Assembly: GCF_014696105.1 (NCBI RefSeq)
Contig: NZ_JACJPO010000067.1
Location: 1 to 64,000 of the forward strand
Origin: Microcoleus sp. FACHB-1515
GTDB taxonomy: Bacteria; Cyanobacteriota; Cyanobacteriia; Elainellales; Elainellaceae
Direction of reading: 5' to 3'
DNA: 64,000 bases
In this document: positions 35,607 through 45,469 of the stretch, piece by piece
How positions within the stretch are numbered: the first letter of the stretch is position 1
Layout: every line of letters begins with the position of its first letter
Notes under the pieces: model-generated
The model's database searches: none
What the model saw: only the letters and a program-made list of their open reading frames with translations
What the model was told of the DNA's origin: nothing
Made by a program: the position numbers and the translations under genes

Positions 35607-36578
35607 ATGGCTGCAACCGACTTTAAGGATTATTACGCGCTGTTAGGCGTGAACAAAACGGCCAGCGCAGATGAAATCAAAAAGGCGTTTCGCAAACTGG
35701 CGCGGCAATATCACCCAGATATGAATCCTGGTGACAAAGCCGCAGAAGCCAGATTTAAGGAAGTCAACGAAGCCTATGAGGTGCTGTCTGACCCCGACAA
35801 ACGCAAAAAATATGACCAGTTTGGGCAGTATTGGCGGCAGGCGGAAGGCTTCGGCGGCGCACGTTCCGGCGTCAACGTAGACGGCTTTGACTTTAACCAG
35901 TACGGCAGCTTCGACGACTTTATCAATGAACTGCTGGGACGCTTCGGCACGGGTGCAGGCGGCGCACGCGGCTATCGCACCAGTCCCAGCGGCTTCGGTG
36001 GCTTTAGCGGCTTCGACAACTTTGAGACGGGACAAACAACAGGCGCAGATCTTGAATCGACCTTGACACTTTCGCTCTCCGAAGCGTTTCGCGGCACACA
36101 AAAGCGCTTGAGCTTGGGCAGCGAATCGATCGAAGTGACGATTCCGCGCGGCGTCAAACCCGGAACCCGCATTCGCGTTAAAGGCAAAGGCCAGCCCAAT
36201 CCCTATGGCGGACAGCGCGGCGATCTCTACCTAATTGTTGCGCTTCAGCCGCATCCGTTCTTTCACTTTGATGGCGATAGCTTGACCTGTGAACTGCCGA
36301 TCGCGCCCGATGAAGCTGTTTTGGGCGGTTCCGTCGAAGTGCCCACGCCGGACGGCAGCGTGACAATGAACATTCCTGCCGGAATTCGATCGGGTCAAAC
36401 CTTGCGGCTGCGGGGTAAAGGCTGGTCGAGTCCCAAGGGCGATCGCGGCGATCAGCTTGTGAAGATTGTGATCGTGCCGCCGCGTGAGCTGAGTGCGATC
36501 GAACGCGAAGCGTATGAAAAAATTCGCGACCATCGCAGCTTCGATCCGCGCGGCCACCTCAAGAACGTCCAGCTATAA
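35607..36578 (+). CDS. DnaJ/CbpA-type co-chaperone
   Basis: About 323 residues from ATG 35607 (GGGAGG upstream). The J domain (1-75) has the HPD motif in [17 protein letters not shown] Gly/Phe-rich region follows (about 80-150), then two C-terminal substrate-binding domains ([49 protein letters not shown]). The Cys-rich zinc domain of true DnaJ is missing, so it is CbpA/type-II-like. It stimulates DnaK ATPase and delivers clients. The histidine kinase starts 2 bp after its stop. Confidence 0.95.
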   Translation: MAATDFKDYYALLGVNKTASADEIKKAFRKLARQYHPDMNPGDKAAEARFKEVNEAYEVLSDPDKRKKYDQFGQYWRQAEGFGGARSGVNVDGFDFNQYGSFDDFINELLGRFGTGAGGARGYRTSPSGFGGFSGFDNFETGQTTGADLESTLTLSLSEAFRGTQKRLSLGSESIEVTIPRGVKPGTRIRVKGKGQPNPYGGQRGDLYLIVALQPHPFFHFDGDSLTCELPIAPDEAVLGGSVEVPTPDGSVTMNIPAGIRSGQTLRLRGKGWSSPKGDRGDQLVKIVIVPPRELSAIEREAYEKIRDHRSFDPRGHLKNVQL

Positions 36579-36580
36579 GC

Positions 36581-37855
36581 ATGTTTCAAGCGACTCGGCA
36601 GCGACTCGCCCTCTGGTATGGCGCTGTGACGGCGGTGTTGCTGCTGCTGTTTGCAACAGGTTTTTATCTGTATGTGCGGCACACCTTAGTTGAGCGGGTG
36701 GATGACACGCTCAATCATGTCGTCGAGGTGGTGCAGCGATCGATCGTTGTGGAATCCGTCAACGACCCCGCTCAGCCTCCCTTCCGCCTCAACCTGGAAG
36801 CCAGCTTTGGCAACAACGCCGTCACAGCGGAAGACGACCACATCGATCTCGAATGGTTCAGCCCAACCGGAGATCTGCTGTGGTCTACGCTCGACATGCC
36901 CCTAAACCTACCTGTGCATCCCAGCAGTGGCGAAACGGTGCATCAAACCGTTGATCTGCTGCTTCGGCAGGTGACGCAGCGGGTCGAAGTGGGGCGGCAG
37001 GTTTTGGGCTATTTGCGCGTCAGTCATCCCTGGTTTGAAGTCACGAAACCGAGCCGCCAACTGATTTTTGACCTCAGCTTAGGAATTGTGCTGATGGTCG
37101 CAATTGTCGGGGCGATCGGTTGGTTTTTGTCTGGGTTGGCAATGGCTCCTGTCCGCGATTCCTATCAGCGACTCAAGCAGTTCACCGCAGACGCATCGCA
37201 CGAACTGCGAAATCCGATCGCCGTCATCCAAACCAATGTGCAGGTGGCGCTGGCCGATCCTGACCCGGATTTGCAGCATCAGCAGCTTGAAGTGGTCGAA
37301 CGATTAACGCGCCGTTTAGGTCGATTGGTTGATGATTTGCTGTTTCTGGCACGTCAAGATAGCGCCATTGCACCGCGCCGCAGCGATCGCTTGAATCTGC
37401 AAGAATTACTTTCAGAAGTCGTGCAGGAACAGCAGTCGATCGCATTAGAAAAAAACATCACCTTTAGCTTAGAGATAAGTGGTGGATTAGAAATGCTGGG
37501 CGATCGCGATCAGTTGATTCGTCTCTTTACCAATCTGTTGAGCAACGCCGTTCAATACACACCATCTGGCGGCAAAGTTCAAGTCACTGCAACACCTCAC
37601 AAGCACTTAGGACAGCTAGAAATTCAAGTGCAAGATACCGGAATTGGCATTCCGGCTGAGGCAATTCCCAACCTGTTCGATCGATTTTATCGAGTCGATT
37701 CAGCCCGCAGCCGAAAGCAGGCCGGAACCACCAGCGGATCGGGGTTGGGATTAGCAATTGCTAAAACAATTATCGAAGCCCATCAAGGCGAAATTCAAGT
37801 TGACAGCACTCCCAATCAAGGCACTTGCTTCACGGTGATGTTGCCCTCGCTTTAA
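36581..37855 (+). CDS. Membrane sensor histidine kinase
   Basis: A 424-residue kinase with two membrane segments (about 11-34 and 164-186) around a periplasmic domain of about 130 residues. A HAMP-like linker follows (FLSGLAMAPVRDSYQRLKQF), then HisKA with DASHELRNPI (His near 206) and HATPase (NLLSNAVQYT, DTGIGIP, GSGLGLAIAKTI). It resembles RppB/NrsS-type sensors by my recollection. No response-regulator gene is adjacent, so it is an orphan. Tight coupling to the cbpA-like gene (2 bp) is unusual and suggests control linked to protein folding. Confidence 0.92.
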   Translation: MFQATRQRLALWYGAVTAVLLLLFATGFYLYVRHTLVERVDDTLNHVVEVVQRSIVVESVNDPAQPPFRLNLEASFGNNAVTAEDDHIDLEWFSPTGDLLWSTLDMPLNLPVHPSSGETVHQTVDLLLRQVTQRVEVGRQVLGYLRVSHPWFEVTKPSRQLIFDLSLGIVLMVAIVGAIGWFLSGLAMAPVRDSYQRLKQFTADASHELRNPIAVIQTNVQVALADPDPDLQHQQLEVVERLTRRLGRLVDDLLFLARQDSAIAPRRSDRLNLQELLSEVVQEQQSIALEKNITFSLEISGGLEMLGDRDQLIRLFTNLLSNAVQYTPSGGKVQVTATPHKHLGQLEIQVQDTGIGIPAEAIPNLFDRFYRVDSARSRKQAGTTSGSGLGLAIAKTIIEAHQGEIQVDSTPNQGTCFTVMLPSL

Positions 37856-37893
37856 GTGAGTGGGGTGGGGCGATCGATCTCTTTCAGCGACAA

Positions 37894-38898
37894 TCAACTT
37901 TCTATTTTTGCAAGCAAACACTCTGGCACGTTGTAGGTACTTTCTAGAAGAAATGAATCGAGCGAAAATAATTTCTTCCAATCTAGAATCAATTCCTTGG
38001 TAATCCAGCGATCGACTGCTTCTCGAAACATACGAATGTTTTCGCTGGGAAGAAATTCTTTGTTATCGTTGTACTTCTCTATCAGGACGTAACTGGCTTC
38101 GAGTGAACCAGCACCAGAACCAAGCCCACGAGATTTCTGCCAAATTGCGGGAATTGCTTCTTCAATTTGAGAAGGAGTAATTACGAATTCATGCAGTAGG
38201 TCATAAATTCCTAATAACCACACCATCAATGCACCTCTCCAATAAGGATCGCGAATTGAGATGCACGAGTGCAACCACGATGAAATTTCCTGCGGCTTGA
38301 GATATTTCAAGCAGAAAAACATCATGGCTGAGAGATTACAGTCTGCTCTACCTGCGTCCCAGTTCATCTTGCGAATTCCACGTTTATTAGTCCAAATCTG
38401 AAACTTAAACTTAGAGTAAAAGTCTTTTGTCTTTTCATCTTCATAAGAGAACCATAGATCAGCACTCATTAAACACATTGACAGCGAATTAATCACATCT
38501 TCCCGAAATTCAGCATACTCCTGTGGAATTCCTTTCCAATAAACATTGATGAATGCCCTTACAACATCTTGAAGCAGCAACGCTGAGTAATCTGCCATCT
38601 CATGGCTGCGAACGATTAGATCAGGCAACAGATATTTGAACCATCCGTCCCACTCATCTCGATGACCAAAGCAAAAGATTCCAGATGATATTTCGGTCAA
38701 TGCTTTCGACAATATTTTGACTGAAACTTCTTCGATCGGCTGCTCCATCAATTCGTGAAACATTCGCCTTTGTTCACCCATAAACCATGCTTCGCCCATT
38801 GGCTCTAGAGGCTTGCGAAAATGTGCACGCATTCTACTTACTGCCTCTAAATCAACTCCTCTCTTGGGCATCCATCGGTATTCAGACTGTTTGGACAT
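37894..38898 (-). CDS. Unknown helical protein, 334 residues
   Basis: I do not recognise this protein. It is mostly helical and rich in Trp and aromatic residues (FGHRDEWDGWFKYLLPDL, WTNKRGIRKMNWDAGRADCN, SIRDPYWRGALMVWLLGIYD). It has no signal peptide or clear membrane segment and no visible catalytic motif. Its DNA is clearly more AT-rich than both neighbours and contains few HIP1 sites, suggesting recent acquisition. It stands alone between the histidine kinase (convergent) and the ParM-like gene, with about 180 bp of unassigned sequence upstream. Confidence 0.7.
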   Translation of the reverse strand: MSKQSEYRWMPKRGVDLEAVSRMRAHFRKPLEPMGEAWFMGEQRRMFHELMEQPIEEVSVKILSKALTEISSGIFCFGHRDEWDGWFKYLLPDLIVRSHEMADYSALLLQDVVRAFINVYWKGIPQEYAEFREDVINSLSMCLMSADLWFSYEDEKTKDFYSKFKFQIWTNKRGIRKMNWDAGRADCNLSAMMFFCLKYLKPQEISSWLHSCISIRDPYWRGALMVWLLGIYDLLHEFVITPSQIEEAIPAIWQKSRGLGSGAGSLEASYVLIEKYNDNKEFLPSENIRMFREAVDRWITKELILDWKKLFSLDSFLLESTYNVPECLLAKIES

Positions 38899-39077
38899 AA
38901 TTGATGGTTATTTGAGGGCAACTATTTCACAGTGTCATATTGTTTGATGCATGGAGGCAGTTAATATTAACATGATCAAACCTATGCAAAGTCGATCGTA
39001 ACGCGACAGCAGGTATGAGGCGATCGCCCCCACGCCATCTGGAACAGGAGGTGATCGCCCAATTCAAACAGGTTGGC

Positions 39078-40304
39078 TTACGCTTCGACGCGACTGCGGG
39101 TCGATCGCGTCGTTTTCTTGCGCGGTTCGGGCAGAACGGCGGCAACCGCTTCGGAGAGCGTTGCTTCGGGTTCGGGTGCAGGCAAAGCAGCCAGCTTTTT
39201 CATTTTGCTAGCGAGGACGCGGAAGCTGCCGTACACGTCGAAGAGGCGAAAGGCAAGGCTGGGTTCGATCGCGCCGTCCAAATCTGCTTCGATCAGTTCG
39301 GTGACGGGTTCCTGCCAAAACAGCGTCAGGTTGGGATAGTCGGCAAAGAACGCTTCAATTTCCGGACGGAAGTAAAGGGCTGCGCCGCCCGACGCGACGA
39401 CTTCATCGAGTTCATACAGGTCTTGGCCGAGCATGGTTTTCAGCCAGCTAAACAGGTTGTTGAGGTAGCGAGCTTCAGCCTGATCGATCGCCGCCTGAAT
39501 TTGTGCTGCTTTGTGTTCCACCTCCAAATCGCCAACGACCATGCGGGCAATGCGGGCAACATAGGCGGGAGCCTGTCGCGCTTGAAACAGATATTCGGGC
39601 AGGCGAGCCATGTCGCGGACGCTGAGGTTGAGTGCCGATCGCCGCACCACATCGTCTTGAAACTCGACAAAGCCCAAGTGTTCGCCAATTCCTTGCTGCG
39701 GAGTGCCTTGCTTGAAGGGCAACAAGGACGCATCGCGCTGGCCGAGCATCAGCATCAGCATGTTTTGCTGAGCAAAAGCATTGGGATTGGCGCTGCGGTG
39801 GTTTTGGGCAAGTCCGGCTCCTTCCGGGCGCACATCGAGGCTATCGATCGTGACGCTGTAGCGCGTGCCGCGAAACTCGAAGCTGTTGAGGTGGCGCGTC
39901 AGCAGTTCCACGAAGCGGCTGCGGTCTTGATATTCGGCATACGGTAAAAGTGTGGAGAGGCAGACGGAAAAGGCGCTCGGTAGATTTGCGGTCTGAGCGA
40001 TCGCCCCCACAACGGCCACAATCTTGTAAGCGGCGGGGACGTATTTCGACAGCTTGACGGGCGGTTTGCCGCGCAGCCCTTGCGCCTTCATCCCCAGCAC
40101 GAACAGCTTACCGTCTGGCAGTTTGATGTAGGCGTCGTTTTCCGGTCTGCCGCCAGACAAGCCCATGTCCAGCAAATCGGCAGAAGAGACTTCCAGCACT
40201 TCTGCCCCCATTCGCATCAGTTCGATCGCGCCGTCGGGCAAGCGCTGCCACAAAATTTTGCTTTCGGACGTACCGTTGTCGATCGCGGCGATTAAATCTG
40301 GCAT
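39078..40304 (-). CDS. Actin/ParM-like ATPase family protein
   Basis: About 408 residues from ATG 40304 (the TTG at 40328 is an in-frame alternative). The N-terminus MPDLIAAIDNGTSESKILW fits the phosphate-1 loop of the actin/Hsp70 fold, and a second conserved spot is DEVVASGGAALYFRPEI. It resembles StbA/ParM-type proteins that form filaments to segregate plasmids, but no parR-like partner or centromere repeats are visible nearby. The C-terminus is a basic Thr/Arg tail. On a chromosome such proteins have no settled function; a plasmid relic or a cellular filament are both possible. Confidence 0.7.
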   Translation of the reverse strand: MPDLIAAIDNGTSESKILWQRLPDGAIELMRMGAEVLEVSSADLLDMGLSGGRPENDAYIKLPDGKLFVLGMKAQGLRGKPPVKLSKYVPAAYKIVAVVGAIAQTANLPSAFSVCLSTLLPYAEYQDRSRFVELLTRHLNSFEFRGTRYSVTIDSLDVRPEGAGLAQNHRSANPNAFAQQNMLMLMLGQRDASLLPFKQGTPQQGIGEHLGFVEFQDDVVRRSALNLSVRDMARLPEYLFQARQAPAYVARIARMVVGDLEVEHKAAQIQAAIDQAEARYLNNLFSWLKTMLGQDLYELDEVVASGGAALYFRPEIEAFFADYPNLTLFWQEPVTELIEADLDGAIEPSLAFRLFDVYGSFRVLASKMKKLAALPAPEPEATLSEAVAAVLPEPRKKTTRSTRSRVEA

Positions 40305-40557
40305 GGTTCGCTTGGGGGTAAAGGACAAGGTAAAATGCTGTGCAGGCAGAGGGCGTTAAAGCGTTTGGTACAAAAGTACTAGTTTCATGCCAAAAGCATA
40401 TCGGAAAATTTGGGCAGCGTCTAGTTTTTTATAAAACTCAACGAAGAACGATCGAAAAAACGTGAAGCACCAGCTTTCATGCCGATCGCCTCAGGCCGAT
40501 CGTGGCTAGGTCGAGGAATCTTTCAAATGGTTCGAGCGATCGCTGATCATCGCGTCG

Positions 40558-41130
40558 CTAAACGGAAGCGCCCGTTCCCGCGATGATGGCTCGAATTGCG
40601 CTCACCTGCTCGCTATAGGCGCGATCGCTCAAAACTTCGATCGCGCCTTCGGTCGAAAGTTCTTCCAGTTCAATCCACGATTTGCAGCCGCCATATTGCG
40701 ATCGATACGGAACTTGGTGCGGCGTATCCAGCCGAAAAACGCGCAGCAGCAGGACATACAGCGGCTCACGAGCTTTCCAGCGCAGGCGATCGCGCACAAA
40801 CGCTTCGTTCCAAACGTGAAAGGGCAGCAAGGCCGACACCACGTTTGGATCGCTGACCTGAAACACCTCGGTGATGTCTGCAAATGCCTGTATGGTCACG
40901 ATTTCAGGATGCCAATCGATTTCGACAAGCTGAAGCTGATCGGCGTAAAACGGTTTGAGGAGTTGGGCTTGCTGATGCTCGTGGGTTGGATACAGCCACA
41001 CTCGCGACTGCTCGATCGAAAAGCGTCCGCCGACTTCACGAATGCCGCCTTTACGCAGCAGCAGGATCGTTTCGCCGCGTGCGAGTGCTTCGGTTGCCAC
41101 TGCCCATTCTTTGAGTGCTGATTTCAACAT
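40558..41130 (-). CDS. DUF1802 protein
   Basis: A 190-residue protein. ALKEWAVATEALARGETILL, LLRKGGIREVGGRFSIEQS and VWLYPTHEHQQ are the signature of DUF1802, a family I know from cyanobacteria and a few other bacteria with no known role. Later there is WHPEIVTIQAFADI, then VYVLLLRV-type strands (PLYVLLLRVFRLD) and YGGCKSWIELEE. No signal peptide or membrane segment. It is a single gene with 253 bp of otherwise empty sequence between it and the ParM-like start. Confidence 0.85.
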   Translation of the reverse strand: MLKSALKEWAVATEALARGETILLLRKGGIREVGGRFSIEQSRVWLYPTHEHQQAQLLKPFYADQLQLVEIDWHPEIVTIQAFADITEVFQVSDPNVVSALLPFHVWNEAFVRDRLRWKAREPLYVLLLRVFRLDTPHQVPYRSQYGGCKSWIELEELSTEGAIEVLSDRAYSEQVSAIRAIIAGTGASV

Positions 41131-41258
41131 GGCTGTTTCGTGAATCGAGCTGAACTAATTGATGCCATCAATTTTAAGTAATGCTTACGGAAGTGGAACT
41201 CGATCGCATCCGCAAGCTAAAACAGCATTAATTGTCATGATTTGCAGAAATTATCGAA

Positions 41259-41498
41259 ATGGCTAGAAAAATTTATCTTTCAGACGAAACTCTGCCCGAA
41301 TCGCTTCAGGAGACGCTCAGCCAAGTTGCAGCTCAGGGCAGCGATCGCAAAGATGAAGTCGTCGAAGCGCTCAGCGACGAGCAGCCTGCCAAAAGCCGCT
41401 TTGTCGATTCGGAATATGTCGCCTGTACCTGGTGGGAAGGCTGCTACTACTGCCAAGACGACGATAAAACCTGGCATCGCGTCAAGTGCTTTAGATAA
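41259..41498 (+). CDS. Small Cys/Trp-rich conserved protein, unknown
   Basis: A 79-residue acidic protein, MARKIYLSDETLPESLQETL onward, with a Cys-Trp cluster in the second half (VACTWWEGCYYCQDDDKTWH). It holds four cysteines in all (VKCF is the fourth), compatible with a small metal or disulfide site. I do not know a family name but the length and pattern look conserved in cyanobacteria. It is divergent from the DUF1802 gene and precedes the antiporter gene by 140 bp. Confidence 0.6.
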   Translation: MARKIYLSDETLPESLQETLSQVAAQGSDRKDEVVEALSDEQPAKSRFVDSEYVACTWWEGCYYCQDDDKTWHRVKCFR

Positions 41499-41532
41499 AG
41501 CATCCAAGACGAAGGGCGATCGAATATGTCGG

Positions 41533-41590
41533 GGCACGGCCTGCCGTGCCTGTCGCTCAAATGGCAGGGAATCTGCTGTAATCTGCTGTA
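41533..41590. repeat. Hairpin GGCACGGC-CT-GCCGTGCC and a 10-bp tandem repeat
   Basis: GGCACGGC (41533-41540) and GCCGTGCC (41543-41550) pair as a tight hairpin within GGGGCACGGCCTGCCGTGCC. This looks like the short dispersed palindromes of cyanobacterial genomes. ATCTGCTGTA is repeated directly at 41571-41580 and 41581-41590. Confidence 0.5.
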
Positions 41591-41636
41591 ATTTGATCAG
41601 CGACCGTCTCAACCCTTCACCTCCTGTCACTTTCTG

Positions 41637-43760
41637 ATGCCCATCCTGCTTGTCATTAATCAAACCGAGCCGATCGTTACCTTTGCGCTGTTGCTGGCCG
41701 TCATTTTGATCGTGCCTTTGTGCTTTGAGCGAATCAAACTGCCGGGACTGCTCGGACTGTTGGCAGCAGGCGTCGTACTCGGACAAAACGGGCTAAATCT
41801 GCTCTCGACCGATTCCGAGACGATGAAGCTGCTCTCAGATATCGGTTTGGTGTATCTGATGTTTGTGGCAGGGCTGGAAGTTGATATTGAGCAGTTTCAG
41901 CACACCCGCAATCGATCGATCGGGTTTGGCTTTTTTACGTTCATTGTGCCGATGATTGTCGGCACGATCGTCGGGCGGATGTTCGGCTTTGGCTGGAACG
42001 CTTCGATTTTGATTGGGTCGCTGTTCGCCTCACATACGCTGCTGGCCTATCCGATCGTCAGCCGCATGGGATTGGTCAACAACGAAGCCGTCATGGTAAC
42101 GATCGGCGCAACGATCTTCACCGATATCGGCGCACTGCTGGTTTTGGCCGTTTGCGTTGGCATTCATGCGGGCAACTTCACCACGTTCAGCTTGATTCGC
42201 CTGCTGCTGTCGCTGGCGATCTATTCAGCGATTATTTTGTTTGGCTTTAGCTGGCTGGGCAAAGAATTTTTTCGGCGATCGGGCAGTGAGGAAGGCAATC
42301 AGTTTTTGTTTATTTTGCTGGTTGTGTTTGTGTCGGCTTTGGGCGCAGAACTGATCGGCGTGGAAAAAATCGTGGGTGCGTTCTTGGCCGGACTTGCGGT
42401 CAACAGTGCGATCGGCGATGGTCCGGTCAAGGAAAAGGTCGTGTTTGTCGGCAGCGTGCTGTTCATTCCGATTTTCTTTGTGGATTTGGGACTGCTGATT
42501 AATATTCCTGCCTTCATCAGCAGTTTGGGCGCGATTAAAGTGACGATCGCGGTTGTCCTCGGCTTAGTCGGCAGCAAATTTGGCGCGGCACTGCTGGCAA
42601 AATTGGCCTACCGCTATAGCTGGCGCGAAATGATTGTGATGTGGTCGCTCTCACTGCCGCAGGTTGCTGCCACGCTTGCCGCGACGCTGGTGGGCTATCG
42701 CGTCGGTCTGCTGACTGAAGATATTTTGAACAGCGTAATTGTGCTGATGCTGGTGACGGCGACTGGAGGACCGCTGCTGACGGCTCGCAGCGCGATCGGT
42801 CTGACGGTTCCAGAAACGATCGCGTCGTCTGCGCCCGGAAGCAGCGGAGCCTTTGCGCTTGACTTGAGCGAAGAACCAGAAGCCGAACCTGTCGTGGTTG
42901 TGCCCGTTTACAATCCTGACACCGAGCAGTATTTGATCGAACTGGCCGCCTTGCTGGTGAAGCCGCATCCGGGCGGGCGCGTCATGCCCTTGGCGATCAC
43001 GAATCCGCACACGCAAATGATGGATGCGCCACAGTTGCGCCATGCCTTGCAGCGATCGCAGCGCTTACTCAACCGCGCTAGCGAAATTTGTGAACAGTTT
43101 GGCGTTGCATCTGACCCGATCTTACGCATTGACGACGCGATCGCGCAGGGCATCAGCCACGCCAGCCGCGAGCAAAACGCCAGCTTCATCGTGCTGGGCT
43201 GGGGACGCACATCTGGCTTTCGCGCTCGTGCCTTTGGCAATTTAATTGACAGCGTGTTGTGGGCGGCACATTGTCCGGTTGCGGTTTCGCGCCTGTTAGC
43301 CGCTCCCAGCACAATTCGCCGCATTCTAGTGCCGATCGAAAACATGACGCAAGATGCGCTGCGTAGCGTCCGCTTTGCCGAAGCGCTGGCTGATACCAAT
43401 CAGGCGCAAATTACGCTGCTGCATGTGGCCGATCGCCATCTGTCTCCGGTGCGGCTGGCGTGGCTGGAAAATCAGCTTGACCTGCTGGTGCACAAATATT
43501 CCTCGAATCGCACGTTTGATTTGCGTGTCGTCCGCAACGACGACATTCCCGGTACGATCGCTGAAACTGCACGAGCGCACGATCTGGTTGTGCTGCGATC
43601 GCGGCGACAGCGGCTCAGCCTGGGTGAACTGACGATCAGTAACGTCACTGAGCAAGTGACGCGCCAGCTTACCTGCTCGGTTGTGCTGCTGGGCGAACCG
43701 CAGCGATCGATGGTGATGATGCAGTCCGGTGGAACGACACAGCCTGTGCCGCTGCGCTGA
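41637..43760 (+). CDS. CPA2 cation/proton antiporter with two universal-stress-protein domains
   Basis: A 707-residue transporter. Residues 1-395 form the Kef/CPA2-type membrane domain with about 11-12 helices (VYLMFVAGLEVDIEQFQ, LVFVSALGAELIGVEKIVGA as LVVFVSALGAELIG, VDLGLLINIPAFIS). Residues about 410-700 carry two USP-like cytosolic domains (VVVPVYNPDTEQYLIELAAL, EQNASFIVLGWGR, RRILVPIENMTQDALRSVRF, AHDLVVLRSRRQRLSLGEL). It exchanges Na+ or K+ for protons, with likely nucleotide-sensed regulation through the USP part. The fusion is a recurrent cyanobacterial form. Confidence 0.88.
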   Translation: MPILLVINQTEPIVTFALLLAVILIVPLCFERIKLPGLLGLLAAGVVLGQNGLNLLSTDSETMKLLSDIGLVYLMFVAGLEVDIEQFQHTRNRSIGFGFFTFIVPMIVGTIVGRMFGFGWNASILIGSLFASHTLLAYPIVSRMGLVNNEAVMVTIGATIFTDIGALLVLAVCVGIHAGNFTTFSLIRLLLSLAIYSAIILFGFSWLGKEFFRRSGSEEGNQFLFILLVVFVSALGAELIGVEKIVGAFLAGLAVNSAIGDGPVKEKVVFVGSVLFIPIFFVDLGLLINIPAFISSLGAIKVTIAVVLGLVGSKFGAALLAKLAYRYSWREMIVMWSLSLPQVAATLAATLVGYRVGLLTEDILNSVIVLMLVTATGGPLLTARSAIGLTVPETIASSAPGSSGAFALDLSEEPEAEPVVVVPVYNPDTEQYLIELAALLVKPHPGGRVMPLAITNPHTQMMDAPQLRHALQRSQRLLNRASEICEQFGVASDPILRIDDAIAQGISHASREQNASFIVLGWGRTSGFRARAFGNLIDSVLWAAHCPVAVSRLLAAPSTIRRILVPIENMTQDALRSVRFAEALADTNQAQITLLHVADRHLSPVRLAWLENQLDLLVHKYSSNRTFDLRVVRNDDIPGTIAETARAHDLVVLRSRRQRLSLGELTISNVTEQVTRQLTCSVVLLGEPQRSMVMMQSGGTTQPVPLR

Positions 43761-43857
43761 AGTTCGATCAGCAAGTCACGAATTGTTGCAAAGAGAGGCG
43801 ATTGCCAAGCAAACTAGAGGCAGCATAGAAGCATTATTTACTGCGCCAGATTGCGTA

Positions 43858-45354
43858 ATGTATCAATCGATCGCTGCGCTGCCAGCTAACATTCTGGTCA
43901 TCGATGACACGCCAGAAAATCTAGAGCTACTGTCGGCTTTACTGAGTACCCAGGGCTACAAGGTGCGAAGCGTCACCAAAGGCTCATCCGGTCTGCGAGG
44001 CGCACAGGCTGCACCGCCCGATTTGATTTTGCTCGATGTCAACATGCCGCAAATGGACGGCTACGAAGTGTGTCGGCGGCTCAAGGCAGACCAGCGCACT
44101 CGCCATATTCCCGTCATTTTCATTAGCGCGCTTGAAGATGTGCTCGACAAGGTCAAAGCGTTTGAAGTCGGTGGCGTGGACTACATTACCAAGCCGTTCC
44201 ACGTTGAGGAAGTGCTCGCCCGGATCGAAACGCACCTGACCACGCAACTGCTTCAGCGACAGCTACAGGCGCAAAATCTCCGCTTGCAGCAGGAAATTCG
44301 CGACCATGAACTGGCCGAAGAAAAATTCGTCAAAGCTTTTCGCGCCAGTCCCAGCCCGATCGCCATTACCACGCTGGCAGAAGGCCGCTTTGTCGAAGTC
44401 AATCCCAGCTTTTCGCGCATCAGCGGCTACAGCAAAGCAGAACTGATCGATCGCACAACGGCAGAACTGAATCTTGGCATCGCTCCGGCTACCTATGCCA
44501 CTGCCGTACAACTGCTGCTGAAGGATGGCGTCCTGCTGAATCAAGAATGTGAATTTCGCACCAAATCCGGCGAGGCCAAAACTGTTTTGCTGTCGCTAGA
44601 ACGCATCGAACTGTCAGGATTACCCTGCACGCTCAACATCGTCAACGACATCACCGATCGCAAACGCCTCGAAAACGAATTTATCTCGCTGGTCAGCCAC
44701 GAACTGCGAACGCCGCTCACTTCGCTGGTGGGAGCGCTCGATCTGCTGATTGCTGGCGAACTGGGAACCCTCAGCGAGCAGGGACAGCACATCCTCAAAA
44801 TTGCCACCACCAACACGGAACGCTTGATGCGCTTGATTAACGACATCCTCGATCTAGAGCAGATGAAATCAGGCAAAATCACGATTCGCAAAAGCCGCTG
44901 CGATCTCGCCGATCTGCTTGCTTTGGCGATCGAAGCAATGCAGGTCATGGCCGATCGATCGCAAATCAAGCTGATTGCCGAACCGATCGATCTGGCAATC
45001 TGGGCGGATAGCGATCGGCTTTTGCAAACGCTCACCAATCTGTTGAGCAATGCGATCAAATTCTCGGAAGCCGGAAGCAGCATTCGGATCAGCGCTCAGG
45101 TGAAAGCAGGCAGCCCGGACGCTGTGCTAATTGCCGTTCAAGATCAAGGACGTGGCATTCCTGCTGACAAACTGCAAATTGTCTTCGATCGATTTCAACA
45201 GGTTGATGCTTCAGATTCCAGGCAAAAAGGCGGCACGGGCTTGGGGCTGGCGATTTGCCGCAGCATTGTTGAGCAGCACAATGGCAAAATTTGGGTCGAA
45301 AGCGTGCTGGGACAGGGCAGCACGTTCTACGTTTGGCTGCCGATCGCGTCGTGA
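43858..45354 (+). CDS. Response regulator-PAS-histidine kinase
   Basis: A 498-residue protein from ATG 43858 (the longer reading from 43729 has no domain support). An N-terminal receiver (VIDDTPENLELL, LLDVNMPQMDGYEVCRRLKA, phosphoacceptor Asp near 60) is followed by a coiled linker. A PAS domain (about 155-265, SPSPIAITTLAEGRFVEVNP) and a kinase core with VSHELRTPLTSLVGALDLL (His near 280), NLLSNAIKFSE, DQGRGIPADKL and GTGLGLAICRSIVEQHNGK follow. No membrane segment. The receiver-first order suggests it sits in a phosphorelay. It is separated from the antiporter by about 100 bp and might be cotranscribed. Confidence 0.93.
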   Translation: MYQSIAALPANILVIDDTPENLELLSALLSTQGYKVRSVTKGSSGLRGAQAAPPDLILLDVNMPQMDGYEVCRRLKADQRTRHIPVIFISALEDVLDKVKAFEVGGVDYITKPFHVEEVLARIETHLTTQLLQRQLQAQNLRLQQEIRDHELAEEKFVKAFRASPSPIAITTLAEGRFVEVNPSFSRISGYSKAELIDRTTAELNLGIAPATYATAVQLLLKDGVLLNQECEFRTKSGEAKTVLLSLERIELSGLPCTLNIVNDITDRKRLENEFISLVSHELRTPLTSLVGALDLLIAGELGTLSEQGQHILKIATTNTERLMRLINDILDLEQMKSGKITIRKSRCDLADLLALAIEAMQVMADRSQIKLIAEPIDLAIWADSDRLLQTLTNLLSNAIKFSEAGSSIRISAQVKAGSPDAVLIAVQDQGRGIPADKLQIVFDRFQQVDASDSRQKGGTGLGLAICRSIVEQHNGKIWVESVLGQGSTFYVWLPIAS

Positions 45355-45469
45355 GGCAGCGAATCGCAAAAGTTTGAACGAATGCGATCGCTGCGGTTTC
45401 AAAGCTGCTCCGTCCTGCGTCGAGGTGCAGCCGAGTCTAGACCTTTGTGCTACCCACCACAGCACAGCA

